Positions 1 to 8,322 of a stretch of 64,000 bases of DNA are shown here, in pieces (the stretch's first letter is position 1; each line of letters starts with the position of its first letter). Origin of the DNA: Leucobacter ruminantium. GTDB taxonomy: Bacteria; Actinomycetota; Actinomycetes; Actinomycetales; Microbacteriaceae. The position numbers and the translations under genes are program-made. The DNA is taken from assembly GCF_017565705.1 (NCBI RefSeq), contig NZ_JAGDYL010000006.1, forward strand, positions 124,001 through 188,000, given 5' to 3'. The notes beneath the pieces are model-generated. The model did not search any database. It worked only from the letters and a program-made list of their open reading frames with translations, and had not been told where the DNA came from.

Positions 1-665
1 ACGAGCGCAATGGCCAGAAGCACCCAAGCTGACATAACGAGAACGATCGCGATCAACCGCCCCATCACCGCGCTTCGCCCGCTCGACAGCGGTCGGATCA
101 GCGCCGCCGCGGCGAAGCCCGCCACGCCGAGCGCGATCGCACCGAACACGTCGCTCGGGCGATGCCACCCGTAGGCCAGCAGTTGCCAGGCGACCACGGA
201 GAGCAGCACCGCTCCCCCGAGCGCGGTGAACCCTCGCGCCACGGCAGGAACCGCCCAGATGAGCGCCGCGACCAGCACCGTGAACGTCGTCATGTGCCCG
301 CTCGGGAAGGTGTTGGGCGCGTCGAGTTCGAAGAGTTCCGGCCGCGACAGCACCCGCAGTTTCAGCAACTGCGACGCTCCGATCGCCACTCCAGACACCG
401 CGACCACGCCGATCGCCCTGCGCCAACCGTGAGTGGCCAGCGCGAGCAGGCCGATGACCGCGAGGGCGATCGCGATCCCCGCCTCCGAGACGAGGTTCAG
501 CGGGGGCGGCGGGTTCGTCGTGAACTCCGCCGCGTCGAGCACGGTGGCCTCCGCGCGCTGCCCGAGCGCGCTCTGCACGCCGAGCAGATACGACGCTCCC
601 CCGACCGCGGTCCAGAACAGCGAGAACCAGAGGGCGCGCCGGCGCGAACCAGGGCGAGCGCTCAC
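1..665 (-). CDS. PAP2-family membrane phosphatase (C-terminus cut by window edge)
   Basis: Probable integral-membrane phosphatidic acid phosphatase type 2 (lipid or polyprenyl-phosphate phosphatase). The GTG start overlaps the stop of the upstream TrmH gene (GTGA), so the two are translationally coupled. About 221 residues are visible and the reading frame runs off the window with no stop. Hydrophobic helices alternate with the PAP2 signature: Lys102 followed by RP at 108-109, PSGH at 121-124, and HRPSD at 168-172, which supplies the catalytic His and Asp. The Lys-to-RP spacing is one residue shorter than the textbook KX6RP. The exact substrate cannot be read from sequence. Confidence 0.85.
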   Translation of the reverse strand, partial: MSARPGSRRRALWFSLFWTAVGGASYLLGVQSALGQRAEATVLDAAEFTTNPPPPLNLVSEAGIAIALAVIGLLALATHGWRRAIGVVAVSGVAIGASQLLKLRVLSRPELFELDAPNTFPSGHMTTFTVLVAALIWAVPAVARGFTALGGAVLLSVVAWQLLAYGWHRPSDVFGAIALGVAGFAAAALIRPLSSGRSAVMGRLIAIVLVMSAWVLLAIAL

Positions 666-1519
666 GAGTCGCCCCGCTCATCTGCGGCGAGGGATCCCTC
701 GCTCCGCCCCGAAGACGCCGTCCGAACGGCCCACAGCACGAGAGCGGCCGCCGTGGAGACGTTCAGCGAGTCCACGCCGTGCTCCATGGGGATCACGACC
801 GAGCGCTCGGCTGAGGCGAGCGCGCGCCGCGACAGGCCGGGCCCCTCGGAGCCGAACATCAGCGCGAGGCGCTCGGGCAGGTGCCCGACGTAGTCGGCCA
901 GGTCCTCGGCGTCGTCGCGCAGCGCGAAGGCGACGAGCTCGTACCCCTCCTCGCGGAACATCGGACCCGCCTCGCGCCAGTCGGGCAGCCTCGCCCAAGG
1001 CACCTGCAGTACGGCGCCCATGCTCACGCGCACCGCGCGACGGTAGAGCGGGTCGGCGCAGGCGGGCGACAGCAGCACGGCATCCGCGCCGAGGGCGGCC
1101 ACGGACCGGAAGATCGCACCCACGTTCGTGTGATCGGCGAGATCCTCGAGCACGACCACTCGCCGCGAAGCGCGCAGCAGCTCCGCTGGGTCGAGCGGCG
1201 CGGGCCGGTGCATCGACGCGAGTGCCCCGCGGTGCATGTGGAACCCGGTGAGCGCCTCGAGCTGCTCGGGCTCCCCTACGTACACGGTAACGTCCGGGTG
1301 CTCGACGAGCAGGGGCTCGACCCGGGGCAGCCACTCCTCGAGCAGCAGCACGGAGCGCGGCCGGTGCCCGGCCCGGAGCGCCCGCTCGATGACCTTCGGC
1401 GACTCGGCGAGGTAGAGGCCCTCCTCCGGCTCGCGTACGCGTCGCAGCGCGACGTCGGTCAGACTGGTGTAATCGGCGAGCTCGGGCGCTGCGAGGTCGT
1501 CGATGCGTCGCAGTCTCAT
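662..1519 (-). CDS. TrmH/SpoU-family RNA 2'-O-methyltransferase
   Basis: A 285-residue SAM-dependent RNA ribose methyltransferase of the SPOUT superfamily. An N-terminal L30e-like substrate-binding region precedes the SpoU domain. All three SPOUT motifs are visible: NVGAIFRS, then MFGSEGPGLS, then the trefoil-knot motif IPMEHGVDSLNVSTAAA. The ATG start overlaps the stop of the upstream hydrolase gene as ATGA, and the stop overlaps the PAP2 start. A longer in-frame extension upstream exists but runs through the hydrolase gene and lacks family similarity. Whether the target is 23S rRNA or tRNA is not decidable here. Confidence 0.9.
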   Translation of the reverse strand: MRLRRIDDLAAPELADYTSLTDVALRRVREPEEGLYLAESPKVIERALRAGHRPRSVLLLEEWLPRVEPLLVEHPDVTVYVGEPEQLEALTGFHMHRGALASMHRPAPLDPAELLRASRRVVVLEDLADHTNVGAIFRSVAALGADAVLLSPACADPLYRRAVRVSMGAVLQVPWARLPDWREAGPMFREEGYELVAFALRDDAEDLADYVGHLPERLALMFGSEGPGLSRRALASAERSVVIPMEHGVDSLNVSTAAALVLWAVRTASSGRSEGSLAADERGDS

Positions 1520-2457
1520 GCCCGAGTCTCGCCAGCGAAGGCGGCCGGCACGGCCACGGCCGACGAGGTCATGCGCGACGCCGGCGCGCCCGGCCGAGGC
1601 TCGGTCAAGAACCGCCCGATGAATGCCACCGCGTCGTCGACCGCCTCGTAGTGCACGAGGTGGCCGACGCCCGGCAGGATCCGCAGCTCGGAGCCCGGCA
1701 CGCGGTGCCGCAGGTCGAGCTGCTTCGCGAGCGGGGTGATGTCGTCGCGGTCGCCCGCGATGAGCAGCGTGGGCATCGAGAAGGAGCTCGCGAACTCGGC
1801 GACCGTGTGCGACACCGATGCGCGGAAGGCCTGCAGCAGGGTCGAGGGATCCGAGAAGGTGCTGAAGTGGCTCGCGTGCTGACCGTGGATCCAAGTCCGC
1901 AGCTCCGCGTCGCCCGTCTTCGCCATGACCTCGCTCATCACCCGCACGATGGCCGGGTTGCCGAGCAGCCCGCGAGCGGCGCGCTCGGGCAGCAGCTCCG
2001 CGGCCCGGTAGTAGGCGATGGCCAGCTGCGTGAGCGCTGCCTGCGGCCCTTCGAGGGCGGGCGAGGAGATCGGGTTGACGAGGATCAGTCGGCTCGGCTC
2101 GAGGCCGCCAGCGATCGCGGCCCCCACGACGAGGGAGCCGAACGAGTGGCCCAGCAGGGCGAAGCCGCCGGGCGCCGCGTTCGCCGTGAACTCCCGCAGC
2201 CACTCGCCGTAGAGCTCGATGTCGTGCGTGCGGCCGGGAATCGCGGCGGTCTCCCCGAAACCGGGGAGGTCGGGAACCAGGGCGCGCACTCCGGGCAGGG
2301 CTGCGACGAGGCCGGCAGCGAGACCTTCGAGGCCGTGGTGGTCGCCGCGGAAGCCGTGCACCAGGATGATCGTGCGCCCGTCGGGGTCGCCGTGCTCCCA
2401 GGCGCGCGTGTCGACGCCGAGGGTCGGCACGGAGATGGCGTGGGGTGCGTTCGTCAC
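1516..2457 (-). CDS. alpha/beta hydrolase
   Basis: A 313-residue alpha/beta-hydrolase-fold enzyme. The visible catalytic machinery is an oxyanion HG motif (LVHGFRGD), a nucleophile elbow GHSFG, an acid in GDRDDIT and a histidine in GVGHLVHY near the C-terminus. It is the first gene of a three-gene overlapping operon with TrmH and PAP2. I chose the GTG at 2457 because a TACTAT box lies exactly 6 nt upstream, typical of a leaderless transcript, and because the longer upstream extension has no family-like sequence. Substrate unknown; esterase, lipase or C-C hydrolase activities are all possible. Confidence 0.85.
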   Translation of the reverse strand: MTNAPHAISVPTLGVDTRAWEHGDPDGRTIILVHGFRGDHHGLEGLAAGLVAALPGVRALVPDLPGFGETAAIPGRTHDIELYGEWLREFTANAAPGGFALLGHSFGSLVVGAAIAGGLEPSRLILVNPISSPALEGPQAALTQLAIAYYRAAELLPERAARGLLGNPAIVRVMSEVMAKTGDAELRTWIHGQHASHFSTFSDPSTLLQAFRASVSHTVAEFASSFSMPTLLIAGDRDDITPLAKQLDLRHRVPGSELRILPGVGHLVHYEAVDDAVAFIGRFLTEPRPGAPASRMTSSAVAVPAAFAGETRA

Positions 2458-2463
2458 GGATCG

Positions 2464-2469
2464 ATAGTA
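2464..2469 (-). promoter_or_regulatory. -10 box (TACTAT) for a leaderless hydrolase-trmH-PAP2 transcript
   Basis: TACTAT on the minus strand, 6 nt before the GTG start. There is no Shine-Dalgarno sequence between the box and the start codon. Confidence 0.55.
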
Positions 2470-2549
2470 GCGGCGCGCCCTGACAAGCGGCTTCGCGCAC
2501 GCCGCGCCTGCGGCAGTCGCTAGCATCGTCTGAGACGAAAGGGATCGCC

Positions 2550-3281
2550 GTGACCGCACAACTGCCGCTCTGGGCCGCGAATCTGGCCGTGTTCGACACC
2601 GAGACGACGGGTGTCGACACCTCGCACGCGCGCATCGTGAGTGCGACGATCGCGCTCCTTGGGCCAGCCGGCGAGGTGATCGAGCGCTACGACTGGCTGA
2701 TCGATCCGGGGGTCGAGATCCCTCCCGCCGCGGTGCAGGTGCACGGCATCAGCACGGAGGTCGCGCGCGCGAGCGGCATCGCCGCGGCGGTGGGCGTGAG
2801 GCAGATCGTGGAACGGCTGCGCGAGATGCTGGAGCGCGGGTTCCCCATCGTCGCCTACAACGCGCCCTTCGATCTCTCGCTGCTGGCGGCCGAGGCTGGG
2901 CGGCACGGCGTGGAGTGGCCCGCCGACCTCTCCCCCGTCATCGATCCGCTCGTGCTCGACAAGCAGTTCGATCGCTACCGCAAGGGCAAGCGCACGCTCG
3001 AGGCCGTCGCTGCGCATCACGGCGTGGAGATCGGCATGGCCCACGACGCCGGCGATGACGCGATCGCGGCGGGGCGCGTGCTGCAGCGCATCGCGGTCAA
3101 GTACGCAGATGTGATCCCGGGCGAGCTCGACGAGCTGCACTGCGCGCAGGTGGAATGGAGCGCTGCGCAGGCCGCGAATTTCCAGGACTACATGCGGCGG
3201 GTGAGGGATCCCTCGTTCATCGCCGACGGTCGGTGGCCCGTGCGCGCGGGCCGGACCTCGGAGACGGGCCGGACCTCGTAG
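2550..3281 (+). CDS. DnaQ-like 3'-5' exonuclease
   Basis: A 243-residue DEDDh exonuclease of the DNA polymerase III epsilon-like family. Exo I is FDTETTG with acidic residues at 16 and 18. Exo II is in the AYNAPFDLSLL region. Exo III is HDAGDDA, giving the catalytic His and the last Asp. It acts on single-stranded DNA or RNA ends; stand-alone actinobacterial copies are usually annotated as DNA polymerase III subunit epsilon or as a repair exonuclease. The GTG start follows GAAAGGG with good spacing, and a TAGCAT box sits 24 nt upstream. The stop codon lies inside an 18-bp tandem repeat, so the C-terminus GRTSETGRTS is repeat-encoded. Confidence 0.88.
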   Translation: MTAQLPLWAANLAVFDTETTGVDTSHARIVSATIALLGPAGEVIERYDWLIDPGVEIPPAAVQVHGISTEVARASGIAAAVGVRQIVERLREMLERGFPIVAYNAPFDLSLLAAEAGRHGVEWPADLSPVIDPLVLDKQFDRYRKGKRTLEAVAAHHGVEIGMAHDAGDDAIAAGRVLQRIAVKYADVIPGELDELHCAQVEWSAAQAANFQDYMRRVRDPSFIADGRWPVRAGRTSETGRTS

Positions 3282-3301
3282 ACGGGCCGGACCTCGTCGG
3301 C
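3248..3301 (+). repeat. Three tandem copies of an 18-bp unit at the end of the exonuclease gene
   Basis: Unit GGGCCGGACCTCGGAGAC at 3248-3265, 3266-3283 and 3284-3301, the last diverging after 13 bases. The unit encodes GRTSET in frame, and the exonuclease stop TAG falls in copy 2. Confidence 0.9.
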
Positions 3302-3320
3302 GCAGTGCCGCGGGCACAAA

Positions 3321-3350
3321 AAATGGCGGAGGCGCATGCCTCCGCCATTT
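3321..3350. terminator. Bidirectional terminator between convergent exonuclease and rpmE2
   Basis: A perfect 13-bp stem (AAATGGCGGAGGC) with a 4-nt loop. It is flanked by A-runs upstream and T-rich sequence at the stem ends, so it can work on both strands of this convergent pair. Confidence 0.85.
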
Positions 3351-3366
3351 CTGTGGGGTCCGGGCT

Positions 3367-3615
3367 TTACGCACCGAAGCCCTTGAAGCGCTGGTTGAAC
3401 TTCTCGACGCGGCCGGCCGAGTCCATGATGCGCTGCTTGCCCGTGTAGAAGGGGTGCGAGGCGCTCGAGATCTCGACGTCGATGACGGGGTAGGTCTCAC
3501 CGTCGAGCTCGATGGTCTTGTCGCTGGTCAGCGTGGAGCGGGTGAGGAACGTCTCTCCCGACGCGAGGTCGCGGAAAACGATGGCGTTGTACTCCGGGTG
3601 GATGTCGGTCTTCAT
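3367..3615 (-). CDS. rpmE2: 50S ribosomal protein L31 type B
   Basis: An 82-residue ribosomal protein. The sequence from [10 protein letters not shown] through the TSDKTI and SHPFYTGKQ regions matches the L31 type B family. It contains no cysteine, so it is the zinc-independent paralogue that can replace zinc-binding L31 under zinc limitation. The chosen ATG follows GAAGGA; an upstream in-frame start would add an N-terminal extension unlike the family. Such genes are often Zur-repressed in actinobacteria, but I see no convincing Zur palindrome upstream, so regulation here is open. Confidence 0.95.
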   Translation of the reverse strand: MKTDIHPEYNAIVFRDLASGETFLTRSTLTSDKTIELDGETYPVIDVEISSASHPFYTGKQRIMDSAGRVEKFNQRFKGFGA

Positions 3616-3832
3616 GAGTGTTCCTTCGGTTGCCTTGATGAGGGCGTGTAGCAGCACGCCCCGAGGTCTTGGGGTGGATGGCGCTGACGCACCAAGGATC
3701 TACTTTATCACGAGAATCGCGCGGCGGAGGCTGAGACGTGGTGTTCCGCGCGGCATCGGCTGGGCCACGGTGTTTCCCGCGGCGACGGCCCGCGGAGTCC
3801 ACCGCGGCGGTCTCGTGGGTGGTCGGCGGCGG

Positions 3833-4618
3833 CTACGGCCGTGCGATGGCGGCGTAGCGGCTGTTCGCGACCATGAGGTCGAACGGCATGCCGAAGGTCG
3901 CCTCGAGGTTCTCGGCCGTGAGTGTCTCGGCGATGGGACCCGCGGCCTCGACACGCCCGTCGCGCAGCATGAGCACGTGCGTGAATCCGGGAGGGATCTC
4001 CTCGACGTGGTGCGTGACGATGATCATCGCGGGCGAGTAGGGCGACTGCGCGAAGCCCGAGAGCATCTGCAGGAGGCGCTCGCGCGCGCCGAGATCGAGG
4101 CTGGCGCTCGGCTCGTCGAGCAGCAGCAGCTCGGGGTCCGTCATGACGGCGCGGGCGATGAGCGCGCGCTTCCGCTCGCCGTCGCTGAGCGTTCCGTACG
4201 CCTGCTCGGCGAGTTCGGTGAGATCCCACTCCGCGATGATCCGATCGGCCTGTCGCACGTCGATGTCGTCGTAGTGCTCGTTCCAGCGGCCCTCGACCGA
4301 GCGCGCGGCGGTGAGCACCAGATCCCTCACCTTCTCGGAGGGCGGGATGCGGCGCCCCGTCGCCGACGACACGAAGCCGATGCGGCTGCGCAGTTCGAAC
4401 ACGTCGACCCTGCCGAGGCGGTGGTCGAGCACGTCGACGGTGCCCGAGGTCGGGAAGTCGTTCGCCGTGGCGAGCTTCATGAGGGTCGTCTTGCCCGCGC
4501 CGTTGGGGCCGAGGATCACCCACCGCTCCGAGTCGTCGACCGACCAGTCGACGCCGTCGAGGATGGGGCGACCGTTGCGCACGTAGGAGACATCGGAGAG
4601 TCGCAGCACGTTGACCAT
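3833..4618 (-). CDS. Orphan ABC transporter ATP-binding protein
   Basis: A 261-residue ABC ATPase with Walker A GPNGAGKTT, Walker B LLLLDEPSAS and the H-loop His in IIVTHHVEE. The signature motif is LSDGERKR instead of the usual LSGGQ. No permease gene is adjacent: the neighbours are rpmE2 and a divergent serB, so its partner or role is unknown. It resembles stand-alone ModF/iron-chelate-type ATPases in layout. The ATG is preceded by GGAG and by a TAGGCT box 7 nt upstream, suggesting a very short or absent leader. Confidence 0.85.
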   Translation of the reverse strand: MVNVLRLSDVSYVRNGRPILDGVDWSVDDSERWVILGPNGAGKTTLMKLATANDFPTSGTVDVLDHRLGRVDVFELRSRIGFVSSATGRRIPPSEKVRDLVLTAARSVEGRWNEHYDDIDVRQADRIIAEWDLTELAEQAYGTLSDGERKRALIARAVMTDPELLLLDEPSASLDLGARERLLQMLSGFAQSPYSPAMIIVTHHVEEIPPGFTHVLMLRDGRVEAAGPIAETLTAENLEATFGMPFDLMVANSRYAAIARP

Positions 4619-4625
4619 GTGCTCC

Positions 4626-4631
4626 AGCCTA
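4626..4631 (-). promoter_or_regulatory. -10 box (TAGGCT) for the orphan ABC ATPase
   Basis: TAGGCT on the minus strand, 7 nt before the ATG. This is one of the recurrent TANNNT start-proximal boxes in the window. Confidence 0.45.
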
Positions 4632-4706
4632 ACGAGACGCGCCGCGACCGCGGTCGCGGCGCGCTGGTGAGGGATCGACTGACGCACGACCGGCCGCGCC
4701 GGCTCC

Positions 4707-4712
4707 TAGACT
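4707..4712 (+). promoter_or_regulatory. -10 box (TAGACT) for leaderless serB
   Basis: TAGACT followed by 6 nt and the serB ATG. It is divergent from the ABC ATPase promoter 75 bp away. Confidence 0.5.
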
Positions 4713-4718
4713 GGGAGC

Positions 4719-5357
4719 ATGACCGTCTCCCCCCTCGTCGTGCTCGACTGCGATTCCACCACCATCCAGGACGAGGTGATCGAGCTCCTCGCCGACGCCG
4801 CAGGGACCCGCGAGCGGGTGGCCGAGGTGACCGAGCGTGCGATGCGCGGGGAGCTCGACTTCGCGGAGAGTCTCGCGGAGCGCGTGGCGACGCTGGCCGG
4901 AACGCCCGAGACCGTCTTCGCCGAGGCCTATGGGCGCGTGCGCCTCTCCCCCGGCATCCGCGAACTCATCGCCGCGGTGCACGGGCGCGGGGGGAAGGTC
5001 GGTGTGGTCTCCGGCGGCTTCCATGAGGTGCTCGACCCGATCGCCGATGATCTCGGGCTCGACTTCTGGCGGGCGAACCGCCTGGAGGTCGCGGACGGCG
5101 CGCTCACCGGGCGCACCGTCGGCCCCGTCATCGACGGGGAGGCGAAGGCAGAGGCGCTGCGCGAGTGGGCCGAGGCGGCGGGGATCCCTCTCGCCGCGAC
5201 CGTCGCGATCGGCGACGGCGCGAACGACCTGCGCATGATGTCGGTCGCCGGGCTCGGAGTCGGGTACAACGCGAAGCCCATCGTGCGGGAGCAGGCCGAC
5301 GTGTCGATCGAGGGCGATCTCGCGCTCGCGATCCCGCTGCTGGATCGCCTGGGCTGA
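4719..5357 (+). CDS. serB: Phosphoserine phosphatase
   Basis: A 212-residue HAD-superfamily enzyme catalysing phosphoserine to serine, the last step of serine biosynthesis. Motif I is DCDST with nucleophile Asp10 and Asp12. Motif II is VVSGGF. The conserved Lys is in the DGEAKAEAL region, and motif III is IGDGANDLRMM. Length and motif spacing fit the minimal SerB catalytic domain without an N-terminal ACT domain. It is transcribed alone, divergent from an ABC ATPase and convergent with a DUF222 gene. Confidence 0.93.
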   Translation: MTVSPLVVLDCDSTTIQDEVIELLADAAGTRERVAEVTERAMRGELDFAESLAERVATLAGTPETVFAEAYGRVRLSPGIRELIAAVHGRGGKVGVVSGGFHEVLDPIADDLGLDFWRANRLEVADGALTGRTVGPVIDGEAKAEALREWAEAAGIPLAATVAIGDGANDLRMMSVAGLGVGYNAKPIVREQADVSIEGDLALAIPLLDRLG

Positions 5358-5463
5358 TCGCGCCCGTGCCGGCCGAGTCGCCGCCGGCAGCGACCCGGCG
5401 TCGGCGCTGCCCGCGGCCGGGCGCCTACCGCGCTGAGCGTCTACCGCTCTGCTCCGCACCCCT

Positions 5464-7170
5464 CTACGGCACTGGTTCAGAGGACGTGACGAACCTCACG
5501 GCCCTTCGTGAGCCTACGCGTGCTGCCCGGCGCGCAGTCTCGCTCGCAGTCTCAGCCGCGGTGGCCGGCGCTCCCGCATCCGCAGTCGGTCCGGTCGGTC
5601 TGGTCTGCCCTGCAGGCCAGTCGGGCCCGGCACGGCATGCTCCCCCGTTCATAGCGCCAAGCGGGCGGTCGACGTATTCGCGTCCCGTCGGGCTGCGCCA
5701 TCGGAGTGCTCCGCCCGATTCCTGGGAGACTCGCCACTCGGCGTGGTGCTTCAGCACGTGGTGTCCGCGACACAGGTGCGCGAGGTTGTCGGTGGCGGTC
5801 GACCCTCCATGCGCGGCGTCGACGGTGTGGTCGAGGTCGCAGCGCGACACGGGCACACGGCACCCCGGGAAGCGGCAGTGCCGGTCGCGGGTGCCGAGCA
5901 GGCGGCGCATCCGCTCGCTCGGGCGGTACCGATCCACCGACAGCACGTTCCCCGTCGCGGGATCGAGTACGACCTCGTCCCACTGCTCGGCTTCCGACGA
6001 GACACACCGGGCGGTCGCGCCGTCCATCGGGCCGAATCCCGCGAGTTCGGCGTCGGCGCCGGCGTCGAACACCGCTCCATCCGCCGAAGTCCGTGGCGAC
6101 TGCTCGGCCCGACTCGCCTGTCCCGACACGATGATCTGCACGTTCGCACGCACCGACTCCCCCGTGCTGCCCGCGAACAGCGAGAACTCGTCGGCCGAGA
6201 GCAGGAGGTCGGCGAAGGCGTCGGCGCGCAGCTGATCGCGGGTGCGAGCGGGAGGGGTCTCGGCCGCGTTCGCAGTCTCCCGAGCGGGCTCCCGCGCGGG
6301 CTCCCGGCCCCGCTGCGCTTCCGGCTCACGTGTCGCCTGCGCGTTCGGTGCCGCATGATCCTCGTTCTCGGACCCGCCCCGCGCCGGGACCCTCCGCTCC
6401 CCTCGTTCGGCCGCGCGTGCGATTCGGGTGAGTCGGTCGTAGATCGCGTGCGCCTCGAGCGCGGGCAGTCGGGCGAAGAGTTCGGCCATGCCGTCCTCGC
6501 CGTCGACGATGCATACGCGACGCTCGACGACCGCCTCGCGATGCCGCTCGTCGAGCGAGCGCTCGGCCCACCGTTCGGCGAGCCGTCGCGCGATCGGCCG
6601 CAGCCGGCCGGGCGTCTCGCGCACCGCGACCTCCAGTATCTCTCCCTCGTACCCCGCCCGCCTGCGGCGCAACTCGGGCGAATCGCCCGCGCCGATCACA
6701 AGGCCGGCGGTCGCGATGACACGAGCGTGCGCGTAGGAGATCTCCGTGCGGTCGAGGGCCGCGAGCGTCGCGGCGTACTGGTGCGAGAGGCGGTGCGCGA
6801 GATCCATCTGCCGCTCCGCCTCGTACTCGCTGATGTTGAAGGCGGCCGCGAGCTCGGCGCGCAACGAACGATATGCGAGCTCGGTAGCGGTACCGGAGCC
6901 CGAGGGGGCACCCGGGCCGGAGGCGGCACCGGAGCCTGCAGCCGCACCGGACCGCGAGGCCGCCGCCGAGCCGCCCGCAGGGGCCCCGACCGTCTGGTCC
7001 ATCGCCGTCGCGATGAGCATGATCCGCGCGGCGTCGGAGGCGCGCTGCTGAGACTCGATCCGTTCGAGCCACCCGAGCACTTCCTCGAGCGGATGCGCCT
7101 CCGAAACCGCGCCAGCAGCACCCGCCCCCGGAGCCCCGGAGCGGGTGTCGAAGGTGCGGCTGGTGGTCAT
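5464..7170 (-). CDS. DUF222/13E12-type HNH endonuclease domain protein
   Basis: A 568-residue member of the DUF222 plus HNH family, common and multi-copy in actinobacteria. A helical DUF222 region occupies roughly residues 100-430. A CxxxxC-HNH module follows at 432-476 (CRFPGC, then DLDHTVDAAHGG, DNLAHLCRGHH), with the metal and zinc ligands intact. Alanine/glycine-rich stretches at 62-96 and an acidic/basic stretch at 262-310 interrupt the DUF222 part. The ATG is preceded by AGGGGC. Biological role is unknown; nuclease activity and mobility are inferred only from the HNH fold. A second family member lies at 44528-46219. Confidence 0.85.
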   Translation of the reverse strand: MTTSRTFDTRSGAPGAGAAGAVSEAHPLEEVLGWLERIESQQRASDAARIMLIATAMDQTVGAPAGGSAAASRSGAAAGSGAASGPGAPSGSGTATELAYRSLRAELAAAFNISEYEAERQMDLAHRLSHQYAATLAALDRTEISYAHARVIATAGLVIGAGDSPELRRRRAGYEGEILEVAVRETPGRLRPIARRLAERWAERSLDERHREAVVERRVCIVDGEDGMAELFARLPALEAHAIYDRLTRIARAAERGERRVPARGGSENEDHAAPNAQATREPEAQRGREPAREPARETANAAETPPARTRDQLRADAFADLLLSADEFSLFAGSTGESVRANVQIIVSGQASRAEQSPRTSADGAVFDAGADAELAGFGPMDGATARCVSSEAEQWDEVVLDPATGNVLSVDRYRPSERMRRLLGTRDRHCRFPGCRVPVSRCDLDHTVDAAHGGSTATDNLAHLCRGHHVLKHHAEWRVSQESGGALRWRSPTGREYVDRPLGAMNGGACRAGPDWPAGQTRPTGPTADAGAPATAAETASETARRAARVGSRRAVRFVTSSEPVP

Positions 7171-7305
7171 GCCCCTATGGAAACACGGACCTCCGACATT
7201 CTCGGTTCGACGAGGCGCGCACCCGGATCGGATCGCCCAGGGCCGGTGCCGCGGCCGGGTCTCGACAGGGATCCCTCACCGACCGGCACCGCCGCCCCCG
7301 AAAAA

Positions 7306-8229
7306 TCACCGCCACCGCTCGGCGCCGTCGGGGATCCCTCGCCCGCGCTTCAGCAGAACCGCGAGGATCGCGACGCCGAGCACTGCGAAGACCACGCCCG
7401 CGACGGTCCAGCTCAGGGCAGGATCGGTGGGAGGCAGGAGCTGGGAGAAGTTCGTGCCCAGGTGCATGCCGCCGTGCACGCCCACGGCGGCCCAGAGCGA
7501 TCGCGTCCAGACGAGCAGCGCGGTCGCGAAGAGGCTGAAGCCGAAGGGCATCACGAGGAAGAGGAAGCGATCGCCGAGCGTCTGCTGCCACCCGTTCGAC
7601 ACGAGGTGGATGATCGTGAACGACAGCGTGGCGACCGCGACCGCGAGCACGGGTCGAGACCGCATCGCCGAGAGCAGCATGCCGCGGAACAGCAGCTCCT
7701 CGGGAAACCCCTGCACGAGGAAGGCCGGGATCAGCATCATCAGGAGCACCATGAGGAACGGCCCCTGCTCCGCGACCTGCTCGGGCGACGGCGCGGGCCC
7801 CGTGCTCGGCAGCACCGCCGCGGTTCCGAGCACCACGCCCATCGCCGCGAGCGTCGCGAGCAGCAGCCAGAGCGCCGAACTCGGGGTGAAACGCAGCCCG
7901 ATGTCGGCGAGCCTGCGCCGCTCGACGAACCTCACCCACAGCCAGGCGAGCAGCACCGCGGTGCCCCACATGACCGATCCGAGGCAGGCGTAGATTCCGA
8001 GCGTGGCCCACGAGAGCTCGGATCCCAGCTCCCGGAGCCCGGGCACGGCGCTCAGCACAGCGGTGAACGGAACGACGGCGAGGTTCGCGACGACCAGTAT
8101 CGCGATCGCCGCGAGGGATCGGAGCCCGATGCCGAGCGGCCCTGCGCCGAGGCGCGGGGCGGGCGAGGGCACGGAGACGGGCTCAGGGCCGGGTGAGGGT
8201 GAGGCGCTGGGTGCGGTGTCTGATGTCAT
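7306..8229 (-). CDS. CPBP-family intramembrane metalloprotease
   Basis: A 307-residue multi-pass membrane protein of the CPBP (Abi) family, related to type II CAAX prenyl endopeptidases. Glutamate motif EELLFRG, then FTIIH, then the GVHGGMHLGTN motif give the three conserved metal and catalytic sites. A 25-residue Pro/Ser-rich cytosolic leader precedes the first helix. It is divergent from a two-component system across a region with two identical palindromic 11-mers. A TAGCGT box 6 nt before the ATG suggests a leaderless mRNA. Roles in the family include peptide maturation and bacteriocin immunity; none is shown here. Confidence 0.85.
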   Translation of the reverse strand: MTSDTAPSASPSPGPEPVSVPSPAPRLGAGPLGIGLRSLAAIAILVVANLAVVPFTAVLSAVPGLRELGSELSWATLGIYACLGSVMWGTAVLLAWLWVRFVERRRLADIGLRFTPSSALWLLLATLAAMGVVLGTAAVLPSTGPAPSPEQVAEQGPFLMVLLMMLIPAFLVQGFPEELLFRGMLLSAMRSRPVLAVAVATLSFTIIHLVSNGWQQTLGDRFLFLVMPFGFSLFATALLVWTRSLWAAVGVHGGMHLGTNFSQLLPPTDPALSWTVAGVVFAVLGVAILAVLLKRGRGIPDGAERWR

Positions 8230-8235
8230 GTCCTC

Positions 8236-8241
8236 ACGCTA
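8236..8241 (-). promoter_or_regulatory. -10 box (TAGCGT) for the CPBP protease gene
   Basis: TAGCGT on the minus strand with a 6-nt spacer to the ATG. Confidence 0.5.
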
Positions 8242-8267
8242 CGATCCGCCCTGCGCAGCGGGACCGA

Positions 8268-8299
8268 ACCGCGGTCACGGAAGTGATGACCGCGGTCAC
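8268..8299. promoter_or_regulatory. Candidate operator: two ACCGCGGTCAC copies between divergent promoters
   Basis: ACCGCGGTCAC occurs at 8268-8278 and again at 8289-8299. The copies are 21 bp apart, two helical turns, and each contains the self-complementary core ACCGCGGT. One copy abuts the expected -35 of the protease gene and the other abuts that of the histidine kinase gene. A natural candidate ligand is the response regulator encoded downstream. Confidence 0.5.
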
Positions 8300-8322
8300 T
8301 GCGTGCCGCAGCGGGCGCAGCC

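Noticed and set aside
662-2635. One 657-codon frame covering TrmH and the hydrolase
   Set aside because: Only the last 285 residues are TrmH-like; the rest is the wrong frame of the hydrolase gene. The ATGA overlap marks the true start.
3616-3720. Zur box upstream of rpmE2
   Set aside because: I looked for the AT-rich palindrome expected for Zur and found nothing convincing.
5358-5463. Terminator between serB and the DUF222 gene
   Set aside because: Only weak, interrupted G/C repeats are present.
5743-8196. An 817-codon open frame opposite the DUF222 and CPBP genes, and many similar long frames elsewhere (for example 12532-15588 and 15594-18089)
   Set aside because: These are antisense shadows of high-GC genes, with Arg/Ala/His-rich products and no family motifs.
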